From contig OX421966.1 of NCBI GenBank assembly GCA_949128115.1, forward strand, positions 61,191,416-61,255,415: a stretch of 64,000 bases of DNA, given 5' to 3'. This document shows positions 24,011 to 35,832 of the stretch, in pieces. Every line of letters starts with the position of its first letter. The stretch's first letter is position 1. The notes beneath the pieces are model-generated. The model made no database searches, was not told where the DNA came from, and saw only the letters and a program-made list of their open reading frames with translations. This DNA is from Anaspis maculata. Lineage: Eukaryota; Arthropoda; Insecta; Coleoptera; Scraptiidae. The translations under genes were made by a program, and so were the position numbers.

Positions 24011-24200
24011 CAGTGACGTAGTGAAAGTGGGGTCTAGGGGTCTCGGACCCCTTCCGAAATCCCATATAGCCACGCTCCCTTTGGAGCGTGGCTACTTTCT
24101 CGTCTACGGCACTGTTTTGCTCGCCTAGCTCGCACTTTTTTGGCAATCCTTTGGTTTGGACCCCTCCCTTCCCCAAGTGAGGATCCTGGCTACGTCACTG
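24011..24200. mobile_element. 190-bp hAT-like MITE with target duplication
   Basis: Ends are CAGTGACGTAG and CTACGTCACTG, an 11-bp perfect inverted repeat. CAACTAA lies directly outside both ends (24004-24010 and 24201-24207). If one base is allowed to differ, the duplication extends to 8 bp, the length typical of hAT elements; CAGTG ends also fit hAT. The interior is GC-richer than the host satellite, holds a hairpin (CCACGCTCC...GGAGCGTGG) and has no ORF. Confidence 0.9.
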
Positions 24201-24207
24201 CAACTAA

Positions 24208-25474
24208 AACTCGAACTTTCGAACTTGGACGTCAAAGTTCTAGAATTGTACGGTTGCCGTCACAACAATAATAATGATAGCGTTCATTTCCGATCATGAA
24301 TACATGAAGTTGGATCGTCGATGTCGAAGTCTCCATTAAATGTCGTGCACAATGATAAATTTGTTAAGATTATCATAAAATACAAACAAAACAAAAAAAA
24401 AACAGTTTAAAAACATGAAGGTAGGTATAAGTGGATAAAAATATCGCAATCACAGATCGATCATTAAATATGGAAGGTTTAAACCGTGGAGCCCAGGCTG
24501 AGAAACTCTTGCACGTCGTAAAAACCACCCTTTATTAATATTTTTTTGACCTCCCTCTTGAACAAGACGACGAGATAGGTTCCTTGCATAAATTTTATTT
24601 TGAGGCGATCACTTCATAAAAATCATTCAAAACGTTATCCACAATAATTTCCGTCAAAAAAATCAAAAAAATTCGTCCTTATCCTTTACATGAAGATCAA
24701 AGTTTGAATTTTCTCGCGCCAAAAACGTGGTCGCTTCTACAATGACCTTGTATGACCACGATGACGTCAATCCGAGAGTTCTATTTTTTTTGTTTTTTGT
24801 TTTGTTGTTTTGTTGTTTTTAAGTTTTTTTTCTCCACGCGGTTGCAGCTTTGCGCTCTGAAACCCCGCGAAAATTCATATCTTCATTATTCTACCCATGG
24901 AGATTATTTTACCCATCAACTTGCTATAGTTTATGGGAGTATGAAAGCCGCGAACAGCGCCGTCGCCCTTGCCCCACGTGTCAGGGCCATCCCCAACCTC
25001 GTGCTGCGCGCTTTCCAACCTGAACTGAGTTTCACCCCCCCCCAGACGTCTGAGACAGTGACATTGAGATAAATGTCAAACATTTAAAATTCGTAGTCGC
25101 AATCTGTTAGTGTAGAATCAAGTAGCCCCAGCCCGGGGCACGATGACGTCATCCCGCAGCTGACACATCGGTGCATGGAAGTTGCGTGCCTAACATTTTT
25201 TGTGTTCTAAATAATTTACGAAATAAAATAATATATCAAGATTTGCGAAAAACCGTTCAGCCTGTGATGCTATTTGGCTACACCAAAGCATCATTGGAGG
25301 TAAAATGAAAAAAAACGTGCAAGGACCCTATTCCAGATTTGGAAATTGAAATTCCAAGTGTAAGCTAGAGTTTTGAAAAGAGAGTCAAAATTTCCAGTAT
25401 GAAAGTTAGAAATCAATTTTTTCAAGTCACAATAATTCAGAGAAACAAGTCCAAGTTTCAAGTCTGAAAGTCTT
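24208..25474. other. Mixed sequence with satellite remnants
   Basis: Starts and ends with scraps of the TCAAAATTC satellite. Between about 24250 and 25320 lies unique AT-rich sequence. A 106-codon frame at 24752-25072 shows no domain, and the phenylalanine-rich start is a T tract. Confidence 0.45.
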
Positions 25475-26035
25475 GAAGAGCCCCAATTACCTTTTTATGT
25501 ATTTTTACGAGCTCCAATGAACCCTTTTGTGTTTTCTGTCTTCTTGTGTTCTGAAGTTGAAACTGAATTCATTTGGTTTTGCCGTGTAATTCGGAGTACC
25601 AATAAACGTCGTTTCGAGCACTGATGAGCCTTCTTGTGTCTTCATGTTGCTTCCTGACTACTATAGTACCTACCTACCTACCCTTTGTGTCTCCATATAG
25701 TGTTGTGAGCACCCTTGTGTCTTCGTGTGGTATTCGAGGCCCTATCGGGCCTCCTTTTATCCTCGTATGTGGTTTGAAGCCCCTTACGTATTTCGTGGCT
25801 ATTAGAGTTCCTTCGAACCCCCTTTCGCTTTTGTGTTATTTAAAGCTCTATTGGACCCCTTTGTACCTTTAATGTCGTTCCAAGCCTTGCTGAGCCTCTT
25901 TGCGATTTTTCGTGGCTTTCGGAGTTTTAGCGAGCTGTTTTGTGTCTTTATCAGGTACTTGAAGCCCTACCGGGAGCTTTTGTGTCCTCATGTGCGGTGG
26001 GGAGCCCTAATGAGCCCCTTAGGTGTATGTATTTT
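25475..26035. repeat. Minisatellite of about 30-55 bp, TTGTGTCTTCATGTGG unit
   Basis: Degenerate head-to-tail copies of a unit with a TTTTGTGTC(T/C)TC(A/G)TGTGG core and a GAAGCCCTA..GAGCCCC half. Examples are at about 25630, 25680, 25713, 25760, 25925 and 25980. The long + frames here (25624-25872 and 25833-26216) are translations of the repeat. Confidence 0.75.
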
Positions 26036-26121
26036 GGTAGGTTCCAAAATTACAGTGAAATCAAGTACTCAACAAAATAAGTGTCACCCTACAAAATTTG
26101 ACCTAACTTTGAACCTAAATA

Positions 26122-28317
26122 GGCCAGTCAAATTAGAACAAATTTTTCCGTTTGAGGGAAAAAACTGTTGGAGTTTTGGAAATTTGACAGTAATGTCCGA
26201 TAAGGTGTACTGTTGAACATACTAAAAGTCCTAAAACTCTACCTATTGAGCTCGAGCCGCCATCTTGGAAAAATGGTCCTTCGATCCAGTTTTCTCCTCA
26301 TATTCCGCTAGTCATCAGAGATATTCAATTAAGTTTGATGAAGAATCAAGGCTTCAAAATTGTCCACAAAAATTGTTTCATACCGATTTTTTCTCGTATC
26401 TGTTGAAATTGATTAAATTAAATTAACAAAAAAAAATCAAAAAATAAGCGATTTTTTGCCTATGGCTAAAGACATTGTCTTCATTTGTGAAGATGTTGGC
26501 AGTCTACATCAAAGCTAAACGCGACAGTTGAGATGAAAAATAAATTGCAAAAATATTTTTTTTATTTTTTTTTAAATTAAGCAAAAATTTGGTTTTTGAG
26601 TTTGACAATTCCAACACGGCGGAGTAAAGGTTTCAATCGAACATCAATCAGTTTTGATATTTACATATTGCAAGACAAGATTTCATCAGTATTGTGCCTT
26701 CACGAGCTTCTGGAATGCTCGATATGAATTAAACTGAAAGAATAATAGCTAAGTCCAAAAAGTGTTGTCGATTGGTTCTGAAGGTAACATTTCAAAACAA
26801 AAGACATCAGCAAAATATATACAGGAGGTCCAAAGGTTATTCAACTGTATATAAGCCCCCATATTGATGTGCCTTGTCCAAAATAGTACAAAAGAATCAA
26901 TCAAAATGTTAAAATCCACCCTGTATAACAAAAAGTAACGATACAAAATGGAAGTAGTAGATCATACCTGGTGCCAAAAATACAGCCTTTACATTTCTGG
27001 GAAAAAAGAACAAAATTGAGTGATTTATTTGAAAGTTATTAGTCCTCAAACTTGACTTTACAAATTTCAGCCAGTCAAATGGGGAAAAGTAGAGAGAAGT
27101 AACTGTCGGAGTTTCAGAAATTTGACAGGGATGTTTGCTAAGGTATACTAATAAACATACTAAAAGTCCCCGCCTCTACCTGTTGTGCTCAAGCCGCCAT
27201 CTTGGAAAAATGGTGATAAACTTGATCGAAGGACCATTTTTCCAAGATGGCGGCTCAAGCGCAATAAGTAGAGGCGGGGACTTTTAGTATGTTTATACGT
27301 ATATCTTAGCGAACATTAGTGTCAAATTTCTGAAACTCCAACCGTAACTTCTCTCTACTTTTCCCTATTTGACTGGCTGAAATTTGTGAAGTCAAGTTTG
27401 AGGACTAATAACTTTCAAATAAATCAAATAATTTTGTTCTTTTTTTCAGCAATGTAAAAGCTGTATTTTTGGCACCAGGTATGATCTACTACTTTCATTT
27501 TGTATCGTTACTTTTTGTTATACAGGGTGAATTTTCACATTTTGATTAATTCTTTTGTACTATTTTGGATTAGGCACATCAATATGGGGCTCATATACAG
27601 TTGAATAACCTTTGGACCTCCTGTATATCCTTCGCTGATGTCTTTTGTTTCAAAATGTTTCCTTCAGAACCAATCGACCACACTTTTTGGACTTAGCTAT
27701 TATTCTTTCAGTTTAATTCATATCGAGCATTCCAGAAGCTCGTGAAGGCACAATACTTATGAAATCTTGTCCTACAATATGTAGATATCAAAACTGATTG
27801 ATGTTCGATTGAAACCTTTACTCCGCCCTGTTGGAAATGTGAAACTCGAAAACCAAATTTTTGCTCAATTTGAAAAAAAAAATAAAAAAATATTTTCGCA
27901 TTTTTTTTTCATCTCAACTGTCACGTTTAGCTTTGATGTAGACTGCCAACATCTTCACAAATTTTAAAGACAATATCTCTAGCCATAGGCAAAAATCGCT
28001 TATTTTTTTGTTTTTTTTTTGTCAATTTAATTTAATTAATTTCAACAGATTCGAGAAAAAAATCGGTATGAAACAATTTTTGTAGACATTTTTATAGCCT
28101 TGATTTTTTATTAAACTAAATTGAATATCTCTGATGATGAGCGGAATATAAACAGAAAACTGGATCGAAGGACCATTTTTCCAAGATGGCGGCTCGAGCT
28201 CAATAGGTAGAGTTGGGGACTTTTAGTATGTTCAACAGGACACCTTACCGGACATTACTGTCAAATTTCCAAAACTCCAACAGTTTTTTCCCTCCAGCTT
28301 TCTTTATTTGACTGGCC
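26122..28317. mobile_element. Palindromic element B, 2.2 kb, inserted in arm of A
   Basis: Starts GGCCAGTCAAAT and ends ATTTGACTGGCC. The centre is near 27220. Each arm begins with a module of about 150 bp that ends GCCGCCATCTTGGAAAAATGG. Each arm also ends at the centre with a diverged direct copy of that module (27071-27215 and its mirror 27232-27378). An inner pair TATACAGG...CACCCTGTATA sits in each arm (26818-26934 and its mirror). Flanks TAAATA and TAAAATA at the two junctions suggest a target duplication. No transposase is encoded. Confidence 0.88.
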
Positions 28318-28435
28318 TAAAATAACTTTGAAATGCTACAAGCGATTCAATCAATTTTTAGACCGTTCGCTAGCCCAGTTCTTCAGCTATCAGTCCGTAT
28401 TTTTCAAATGCATAAAATATTGCACCTGAAATTTC

Positions 28436-29506
28436 TACAGGGTGTTCAATAGACTGGTGCAAAATTACTGAAAGTCTGACATACTCCCTCTCGGCAACAT
28501 CATCGACAGGAAGGTAGAACTCATACCTTGGGACGGGCTCTTAAATTTCCGGTCTATCTTTTCAATTTACAGATTGAACTTAAAAAGTCATCTTTTTGGT
28601 GTTACAGTTGTAACTTTCTTAGTCGCTGACCGATTTTCTAGATTTCAGGCTCATTTTGAAGCCAAGCTTCAGGTAGAATCATAGAACTAAAATCAATAAC
28701 TCAAAGGCAAATAACAAGAATACAGGGTTGCATAAAAAGTGACCAAAAGCTAAACTGTCCTTGAAATATGAATTGGGAGGAGAATCGGATGAAAATCAAC
28801 TTACCTTCGACAGAATCATCGACTCTAAATACTTTAAGGTAACCTTTCCTTGCATGAGAACTGAATTGTTAGTGAAAGGAGCCAAATTACAACCGCATGT
28901 TTTCGGAGGAGAATCGGGGACTTGCTACCATGAAGCTGCTTGTAACCAACGATACAGAAATTGCAACAATCACTCACTAATCGATCACTGTTTGTTAGTG
29001 ATTATTAGGCTTTTGTTACTTTGTTTACGAACATTTTCAGGTGCACAAAGGCGATATTTCTCGTTCAAAAGCAAACAGTTCAAATGGGGCCTGTTAACCA
29101 GCAATTCTAGTCCCATAGAAGAAAAAGCACCTTGAAGTGTTCAGAATGAATGTTACTTCAGAAGGTGAATTGATTCTCACTCGATTCTCCTCTCAAGCTA
29201 GATTCCGAGAGTGTCTGAGTTGATTTTGATCCTTTGGTATTCCTACCTGAAGCTTTAGCTTCAAAATGAGCCGAAAATTTCGGAAATCGGGCAACGATAA
29301 AAAGAGTTAATTATACGTTACAAAAAGTTACCGTTTTGAGGCCGCCCTGTAAATGAAAGAGATATACCGAAAATTCAAAAACCGTCTCAAAGTATGAGGT
29401 CTACCTTCCTGCCTATGGTGTTGAAATGCAGTTGAAAGGAATTTTGTTCAAGAGCGAGCATGTCAAACTTCAAGAACTCTTGCACCAGTCTATTGAACAC
29501 CCTGTA
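28436..29506. mobile_element. TACAGGGTG termini inside A
   Basis: Inside the arms of A, TACAGGGTGTTCAATAGACT (28436) is mirrored exactly at 29487-29506. The mirror then continues with weaker identity toward the centre near 28975. This may be the true core element of A, or a third element at its centre. Confidence 0.75.
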
Positions 29507-29690
29507 GAAATATTACGTTGATTCCTCCATGTATTAAAAAAAAGGACTTGTAGCTAAAGACTAATAGCTAAAGACCAGGGCTAGCGAACGGTCTGAAAAT
29601 TGATTGATTCGCTTGTAGCATTTCATAGTTGTCTATAGTTTCAAAGTTAGGTCAAATTTTGCAGGGTGACACTTATTTTGATGAGTACTT

Positions 29691-31404
29691 TATGTTATAA
29701 AGCTCCCTCGATACGGTTCTTCCCCCATTTGTATATAGGTTTTATCGCTTGTCGCGAGTCTCCAACAAATATCGTAGCAGTATGTCATGTCGGGTGCGTT
29801 TGTGTGGAAAAACCCGCGCTAGAACAGCGTGAAACAAACCTTTATCTTTATTCAGATACAAAATTGGATACATACGTAACGAGGCACATAACGTGAAAAT
29901 TCCAGCTTTTGGCAGTTTTGCGGTTTTCAAATTTTGTACCAAAACAATTGAAATTTTTCAAGAAGCCATGATAACTGTTGCATATACAGAGCTGAATAAT
30001 AAGTAAGTGAACCTAATCCAGGTTTCTGTTGTACTCTACATATCAACCACCTAGGTATACCTATATCAAAAGCGTGGCCGCTATCTAAATCACCATTATT
30101 ATTAAGACGCGAAGCACTTGTACCGGAGCTTTTCTATTATGCAGCGTAAACGCCGTTTAATGAGCACCATTAACTCGCAACAAGTTGATAAATCTGTCCT
30201 GCCTCAAAGTGGCAGCAGTTGTAAAGTAATCAGCAATAATAACCAACATATTCGAGCTACTACAGTGTTAACAATCCCGGCCGCCTGCCTGCCGTATACT
30301 TACGCATTTACATCGCTTTTTTGGTCGATTAATCGACATCCAATACTCCGATTAAACTTTTATAATTCGCAAAAAAAAACATGCATGCGCGTACACCCTG
30401 TGCGTAATTAAAATAATAGCCAATTCCAAAAAAGGGGCAAGTCAAGGGCTCGCTGCGTTATATAGAGTCATTACCCATCACTCCAAACCAGACAACGCTG
30501 CTGACAGGGTAATTACAAAAGCACTAATATTAAACAATCACCCAGTAAGATGCACTTTTTCGTCGCATTTAACATGCGAGTCCTTGGAAGCGTAGGCTAA
30601 AGCTCCGCAAGGCTTTTTCTTATACATGCGTATAGAATATGGGCATCATAATAATAGCGGACTGGATGATGGGCGATGCTAAAAATTAGCATTTAAATCG
30701 CAATGGGTATGGGTTAGTAAAGCAAAGTTTTTGGGTGCAAAGCCGGTGGGTGGGTTACTGTTAAGTTGAAGAAAAAACAAGAAGCAAAAGAGCAAGCGAT
30801 TTTCGGAACGTGTCAGTAGGCTACAAGGGACGATTTATGGAAACATGTAGGTATCTCCTCGGAAAGTCCTTTACAAAACGGATTATAATTAATTTCTGGT
30901 GTAGCAAAGGACTGGCGCAGAAGAATTATTTCTACCTATACCTGAGTATGTGGTCGCAGCTTAATGGAATTTTACGTAGGTGCAAATTCTGATAGGGTAT
31001 TTTTTCGTTTGAATTGCTATCGTTCGATTTTCAGCAGTCTTATGTTATACATTCTGATGAATCCATGGATTTTTTTAATCCGCCCATTCCCGCATTTTTG
31101 CATCAAGAATCCTTGTGTGCAAACCATGAAAAATGTTGCAGTGAAGGACATTGAGCTTGCTCTGATGCTTGAGGACGACAGCGATTTGCAATTTACATCA
31201 CATGCGCTTATGGGAACCGCAGAACGTAACACGGTAAAAAATTCCTTCGATTTTTTGATTGGAAGGTTTGGACAAATTGTGCGGATAACTGAAATTCCTT
31301 TAAATGTGCGAAGCTTGATATACGGTCAAGTCCGGGTCCATTAATTTCTCGCCACAGGATTAATTAGAAAGTCAGAAAAGAAATGATTGCATTTTGAGGA
31401 TCTA
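29691..31404. other. No recognised gene
   Basis: Unique sequence. A 97-codon frame at 30118-30411 and a 126-codon frame at 30964-31344 on + show no known domain and no clear codon signature. They are recorded only as unassigned. Confidence 0.4.
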
Positions 31405-31525
31405 AAACACGGTCCAGTGGCATGTGGGCGGTTGAGTTGATGCCTGTGGTGCCACGGTCCCGGGTTCGATTCCCGGTCATGTCTGGGTGTTGTGTTCTCC
31501 ATAATTTGGAAATTTTGAATGAATT
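31405..31525 (+). repeat. tRNA-derived SINE head
   Basis: The run contains a pol III B box GGTTCGATTCC (31463-31473), set in CCCGGGTTCGATTCCCGG, which forms a T-arm-like hairpin. About 45 bp upstream lies an A-box-like GTGGCATGTGGGCGG. The tRNA acceptor arm does not pair, so it is a SINE and not a tRNA gene. The 3' boundary and target duplication are unclear. Confidence 0.6.
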
Positions 31526-31627
31526 CTATACTATATAGCAAGAGTTTTCACTTTCATACAGACTTTACATGAGTATGTAAAAGTGATTTTTTAGAAAGGT
31601 AACGTAAAAATTTATAATTGTCTATAC

Positions 31628-32206
31628 TAACGTATGGTCCGAAAGTTTTGGGAATTCTTTGAAAGCTAATAACTTTTTTTGAATAATTTCAATTTTGTAG
31701 CTTAATATTGCAAAAGCTAGCATCATGTTTAACAATACCAAATTCATATTTAACATACTGAAGATGGGCCATTATCTTTAATGGCTCTCGGTGTTCTTCT
31801 GCCATGTTCGATCATTCTCTGGACAACAGCAGGATTAATTTCTCTGAGCTCCTGCCTCCCAATGTACCGCAAGCTCGACCAATTGCGAAAATTTTTTGGG
31901 AAGTATTGAGCAGGATAGTATACGACAAGGGACAGGAAGCTGCAAATGAAGACCAATTACGGCGTCGCATTTTTCAATAACATCAGAGAATTTCACATTT
32001 GAGAAATTGATACATAAAATCATGGAACATGGCAGAAGAAAACTGAGACCCATCGAAGATAATGGTCCATTATCAATATGCTGAATATGAATTTTTTATT
32101 GTCATATATGATGTTAATTTTTGCAATATCAAGTTGAAAAATAAAGAGTATTCAGAAAAAGTTATTAGCTTTAAACAATTTCCCAAAACTTTCGGACCAT
32201 ACGTTA
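31628..32206. mobile_element. 579-bp foldback element
   Basis: Starts TAACGTATGGTCCGAAAGTT and ends with the inverse (AACTTTCGGACCATACGTTA). Arms of about 170 bp also share AAAGCTAATAACTTTTT, GCAAAAGCTA/TTTTTGCAA and GGGCCATTATC. The centre, about 31800-32040, is not palindromic except for a CCATGTTCGATCAT/ATGGAACATGG pair. Minus-strand frames of 68 and 72 codons over the centre have no recognisable domain. Confidence 0.85.
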
Positions 32207-32699
32207 TGTTGCCATTCTGTGTATTCCAATGTTCGACAACAGTAACAAAATAGCTTCAAGAGTCAAGGCTACGTACTCTCTTCAGAAATGGGTGAAATAA
32301 TTAAGGCACCGTGAATTTGCCATTATTTTCGCGTAATAATTCGGATTATTTTTCTTATTCATGTGCCTTGGCCCTTAATCAGTGGTAAATGAAGAAAATG
32401 AAGGTTTCCGAATAGTTTTTTGCTGAATAACTCACACCAGGATACAAATAATATCGTTCTTGAAACATGATACAAGCATTCGCTTGAAGTGTGACAGTTT
32501 GAAACTCAAAAACTGCCACATGGAATCAAACCAAATTCGTCAAGAAGCAATACAACGAAAGAATATAATGAGGCCTGCAGTTGGACTCTTCCACCATTTC
32601 CCAGTCAGGCGCTACAATTTTTTTCTTCCTGACCGATAGCACTTGAGACGGCTGTTAGTTGACTTTTGGCCAAGAATTTTGGCATTCGGTACTGGGCTC
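32207..32699. other. No recognised gene
   Basis: AT-rich, no open frame with a motif, no internal repeat seen. Confidence 0.45.
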
Positions 32700-33125
32700 A
32701 CCTGGGCGACGTTTTTGCTGAGGAATCGAACTTTTTCAAAAAACTCCAACTGATATCAAAACTAGATTGCATTGGATGGATGTATATTTTCTAATGCGAC
32801 ACGGCTCCAGTTTTTTGGCGGTGATTTTATTTTCAATAAATACGAAACTTCAGACTTGCATAAATATCTGCGTAATATTAATTTTAGGTACTGACAGGCT
32901 ACGGATAAAAGTTGTACAAAAGATTAGATCAATTTTTGGAGAAGAACTTTTTGAAATCGGACGAATGGTTTTCGACTTACCCGTCTTGAAAAAACTGCAA
33001 ATTTCTAACTGTTTTGACCGTAAACCGCGATGTTCATCAATTTGCTTTGAACAATAGATAAGTTCTTGAACATTTTCGTACATTTTTTCTTCAATTTCTC
33101 GAGATTTTTCTAGTTGAAAATGCAA
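32700..33125 (-). repeat. Dispersed repeat, copy 2 of 2
   Basis: Inverted relative of 19000-19495, with the same block order on the minus strand. Divergence is moderate by eye, with small indels. The 91-codon minus-strand frame inside it is not conserved as a frame in the other copy, so I do not call it coding. Confidence 0.7.
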
Positions 33126-33415
33126 AACCTTGCATATCGAGACCGGAATGAAACTTTAAATTAGGCCTAATTCAATTGATGATTTTTACAATGGGACCAT
33201 TTGGTTTCGAGGTTTTCCCGGAAAAGTCAAATTACTCAGATTTTTCTTAGGCTGTCCCAAAATTAGACCGCAATATTTGACTAGCTTATTCTTTGTCAAA
33301 AAATAGTAAGAAAAGTCCAATAAACATCATGGGTCGAATAATGTCCTCTAAAGGAGCCTTCTAGCCCCTTGAAGGAGGAAACCTGATGATGGTTTTTTGT
33401 AAATTTCTCTGAAAC

Positions 33416-34200
33416 TTGCCAAGATAAAATTACGAAATTTGATTTGATTGCTTAATGTTATAAGCCTGAGGTAATTCTGTGGAAAAAGATTCCCACATTT
33501 CATCAGGAATGTCCAAAAAGGAGGGACAGGGGATGAATTTGGACTTTTCAAAATCTGGGAAATCAGAGCTTCTTATGGAAAAAAAATCTGCTTGTACTAT
33601 TTCGATTCGACAAACTGTTTTCGAGATAAATCCCTTTTACGAAACCTTCGTCTGAAATTCTCCTGAAAGTTTCAAATCCAGAGTACAGAAATCAGTGCAA
33701 TAACACCAACTGTGTTTTCTTGGACCAAAAACAGGAAGAAACGTTCCCATGAAAATGGTTTGGAAATGCTTCCTAGGGGACCTGGAGCCCCTAGAGCGCG
33801 ATTAATTTTATCTCGGCAAGTTACCCTTCCAAGGAGCTCTAGGTTCCCTAAGGACATCCTCAACCCACTTTTATTGGAACATTACTTCAAGTCATTTTTT
33901 GTCCAAGACAACACAGTTGGTGTTATTGCCCTGACTTTTGTACTCGGGACTTGTAGATTTCAGGAGAATTTCAGGTAAAGTTTTCTTCAAAGTGATTTAT
34001 CTAGAAAACAGTGCGTCGAATCAAAATAGTACAAAATTCAGAAAAAGTCATGAACAAAGAAAAATGGAGCTGAATTCATCTCCCGTCTCCCCTTTATCGT
34101 TGGTTGTCCTTGATGGAATGTGGGAATTTTATTCGCAGCATTACCTCAGGCTCATGAAATGCAGCGGTCAGACCAAGTTTCGTCATTTTATCTTGATAAG
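33416..34200. mobile_element. 785-bp foldback element, centre near 33810
   Basis: Left arm blocks CCAAGATAAAAT, CCTGAGGTAAT, TTCCCACATTTCAT and AACACCAACTGTGTTTTCTTGGAC are mirrored at 34185-34197, 34141-34152, about 34115-34130 and 33893-33925. The centre holds CCTAGGGG..CCTGGAG and its mirror. The outer boundary is diffuse. GGCTGTCCCAAAAT at 33250 may be an outer end whose partner was lost. Confidence 0.78.
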
Positions 34201-34215
34201 TATAAACAATCAATT

Positions 34216-34891
34216 TATACAGGGTGTCTTAATGAAGTTGTTACTAACTTCAAGGCTAGACTTTCCATCAGAAACCATGTCGTGTGAATACTTCCGCGTG
34301 GATTGATAAAGATTTTTTCCAAACAGCACAGCGGTGCAGATACTGGAGGGGGGCGGGGAGGTATAGGTAATTGGTAGGAAAAATGCTCCCACTGGATTCA
34401 CGCCACTTTGTGTTCCAGGCAAACTAATTATTATGAGTTTATAGACTAACCACGGGTTCCACCAAAAAATTTAAGAGCGGTTTAGGCTAAACCGAGATTA
34501 AACGGATTTTTTTCTGGTCAGTGCTGGTAGATTCATTTTGGAAAATACGTTAAATCGCAAGTATACCACTCTTTGGTTAACTACTCAGCGTGAAACCTGA
34601 ATTTACATTGATCATTTGGCCAGAGTCCATCAAAATAAATCTCGAGTTAGCTATCAGCTGGTTAAATATTTTGGTGGAACCCACGGTATGTAGTATTTCC
34701 ACACCACCTGTGTGAAATTTCGAGATCGGTTCAACTAATGCGGCAAAAAAATTCCAAAATAATAATTCCATCACACTGTACCTCTGAAATGAAGCATTCC
34801 TGGACACGGGTCATCATTCACATTTTTAGACATGGTTTTTGATAAGTCCGCCATAGAAATTTGTAACACCATCACCGAAACACCCTGTATA
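34216..34891. mobile_element. 676-bp TACAGGGTG foldback element
   Basis: Starts TATACAGGGTGT and ends CACCCTGTATA. Next inward, AACCATGTC is mirrored by GACATGGTT. A second inverted pair (34449-34473 and 34663-34687; ACCACGGGTTCCACCAAAA and its mirror) marks an element nested at the centre. It directly follows the foldback ending at 34200. Confidence 0.8.
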
Positions 34892-35832
34892 GATACTTTT
34901 TTTCAACCATGAGAATGCTGAATTTTTCTCCACACCTGCAATCAAGTTTCAACTCTCCACCCAAAAAGTCACCTCGAAGTTGGCTGCGTTACATTACCGC
35001 GCGCGCTCCTTGAAGTTGATGCTCCAGAAAAAAATCATATCCAAAAAAACATGAAGTTTTGAACCAATAATTTTGTTCAAGAGATTCCTCAATGTTTTGG
35101 CTTGATTTGCTTCGCTGGTTGTATACAGGCTGATCTAAATGTTTGGAATGGCGAATTGATCGAAATGGCGCACCAGAACAGCACTACGATATTATGGAAT
35201 CTTCCATGAAGCTCCCAAAAAATTGAAAATTAAAAGAGTCAAAAAAGTTCCAAAAAGGGTAGAGGTTTGGTCTTCCAAACCCTTCCAGTTTAATTATTTG
35301 AAAATATTTAAATGAACTGTTGATTGTTGATGGCAGAGTTTTGACAAAAAAAATTCAACCATTGGATGTGTATTGAATCTCCTTTCACTACACAGGGTGA
35401 GTTGGAAACCTCGATCACTATTATTCTCCAACAATGGCTTCAAACCATTACCGTCGTAAACAAGACGATAACACGGTTTTCTACCAAGAATTTTCTTTCG
35501 AGAGGAGTTTTTTAGAGAGAATTTTTTTTTTCACTCCAAGACTCACCCTGTAGAGCAAATGGAAATCCAGAACACACTCAGTGAAATTTTGAGCCTACTC
35601 AAGTCTTTTGGAATATAGAATCTTCAAGGGTTCGAAAGACCAATCTTTGACCCTTCATAAATTGTTATGTTACGAATTTCTTAGATTAATAAAAAAAAAA
35701 ATTGAAAAAAGAGTTTGTTGCTTACTGTTAAGGGTGATCCATTCCTAGCTAATCAAGATGTTTTCTGGTCTATATGAAAATTATTAAACAAGGCTTGTTT
35801 CTCAACCGCTGTTACACTATTACAAAGGTTTA
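34892..35832. repeat. Foldback remnants
   Basis: Two inverted pairs. ACACAGGGTGAGT at 35393 faces ACTCACCCTGTA at 35541-35552. A wider pair around GGTTTGGTCTTCCAAACCCTT (about 35262-35284) faces AAGGGTTCGAAAGACCA (about 35625-35642). The two pairs look like nested, decayed palindromes. No ORF. Confidence 0.55.

Larger units (their letters stand above)
26063..29690. mobile_element. Palindromic element A (outer), disrupted by element B
   Basis: Starts AAGTACTCAACAAAATAAGT and ends with the matching inverse (ATTTTGATGAGTACTT). Continuing inward, the AGGGTGACACTTA-type ends mirror AATTTGACCTAACTTTGA. The left arm is cut after about 59 bp by element B (26122-28317) and resumes at 28318 with GAAATGCTACAAGCGA and GACCGTTCGCTAGCCC, both mirrored at about 29580-29630. 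With B removed, A is about 1.43 kb and its centre falls near 28975. The 124-codon frame at 28761-29135 spans the centre and is not recognisable. Confidence 0.88.

Noticed and set aside
31440..31490. Functional tRNA gene
   Set aside because: B box is good but the acceptor and anticodon stems do not form; SINE is the better reading.
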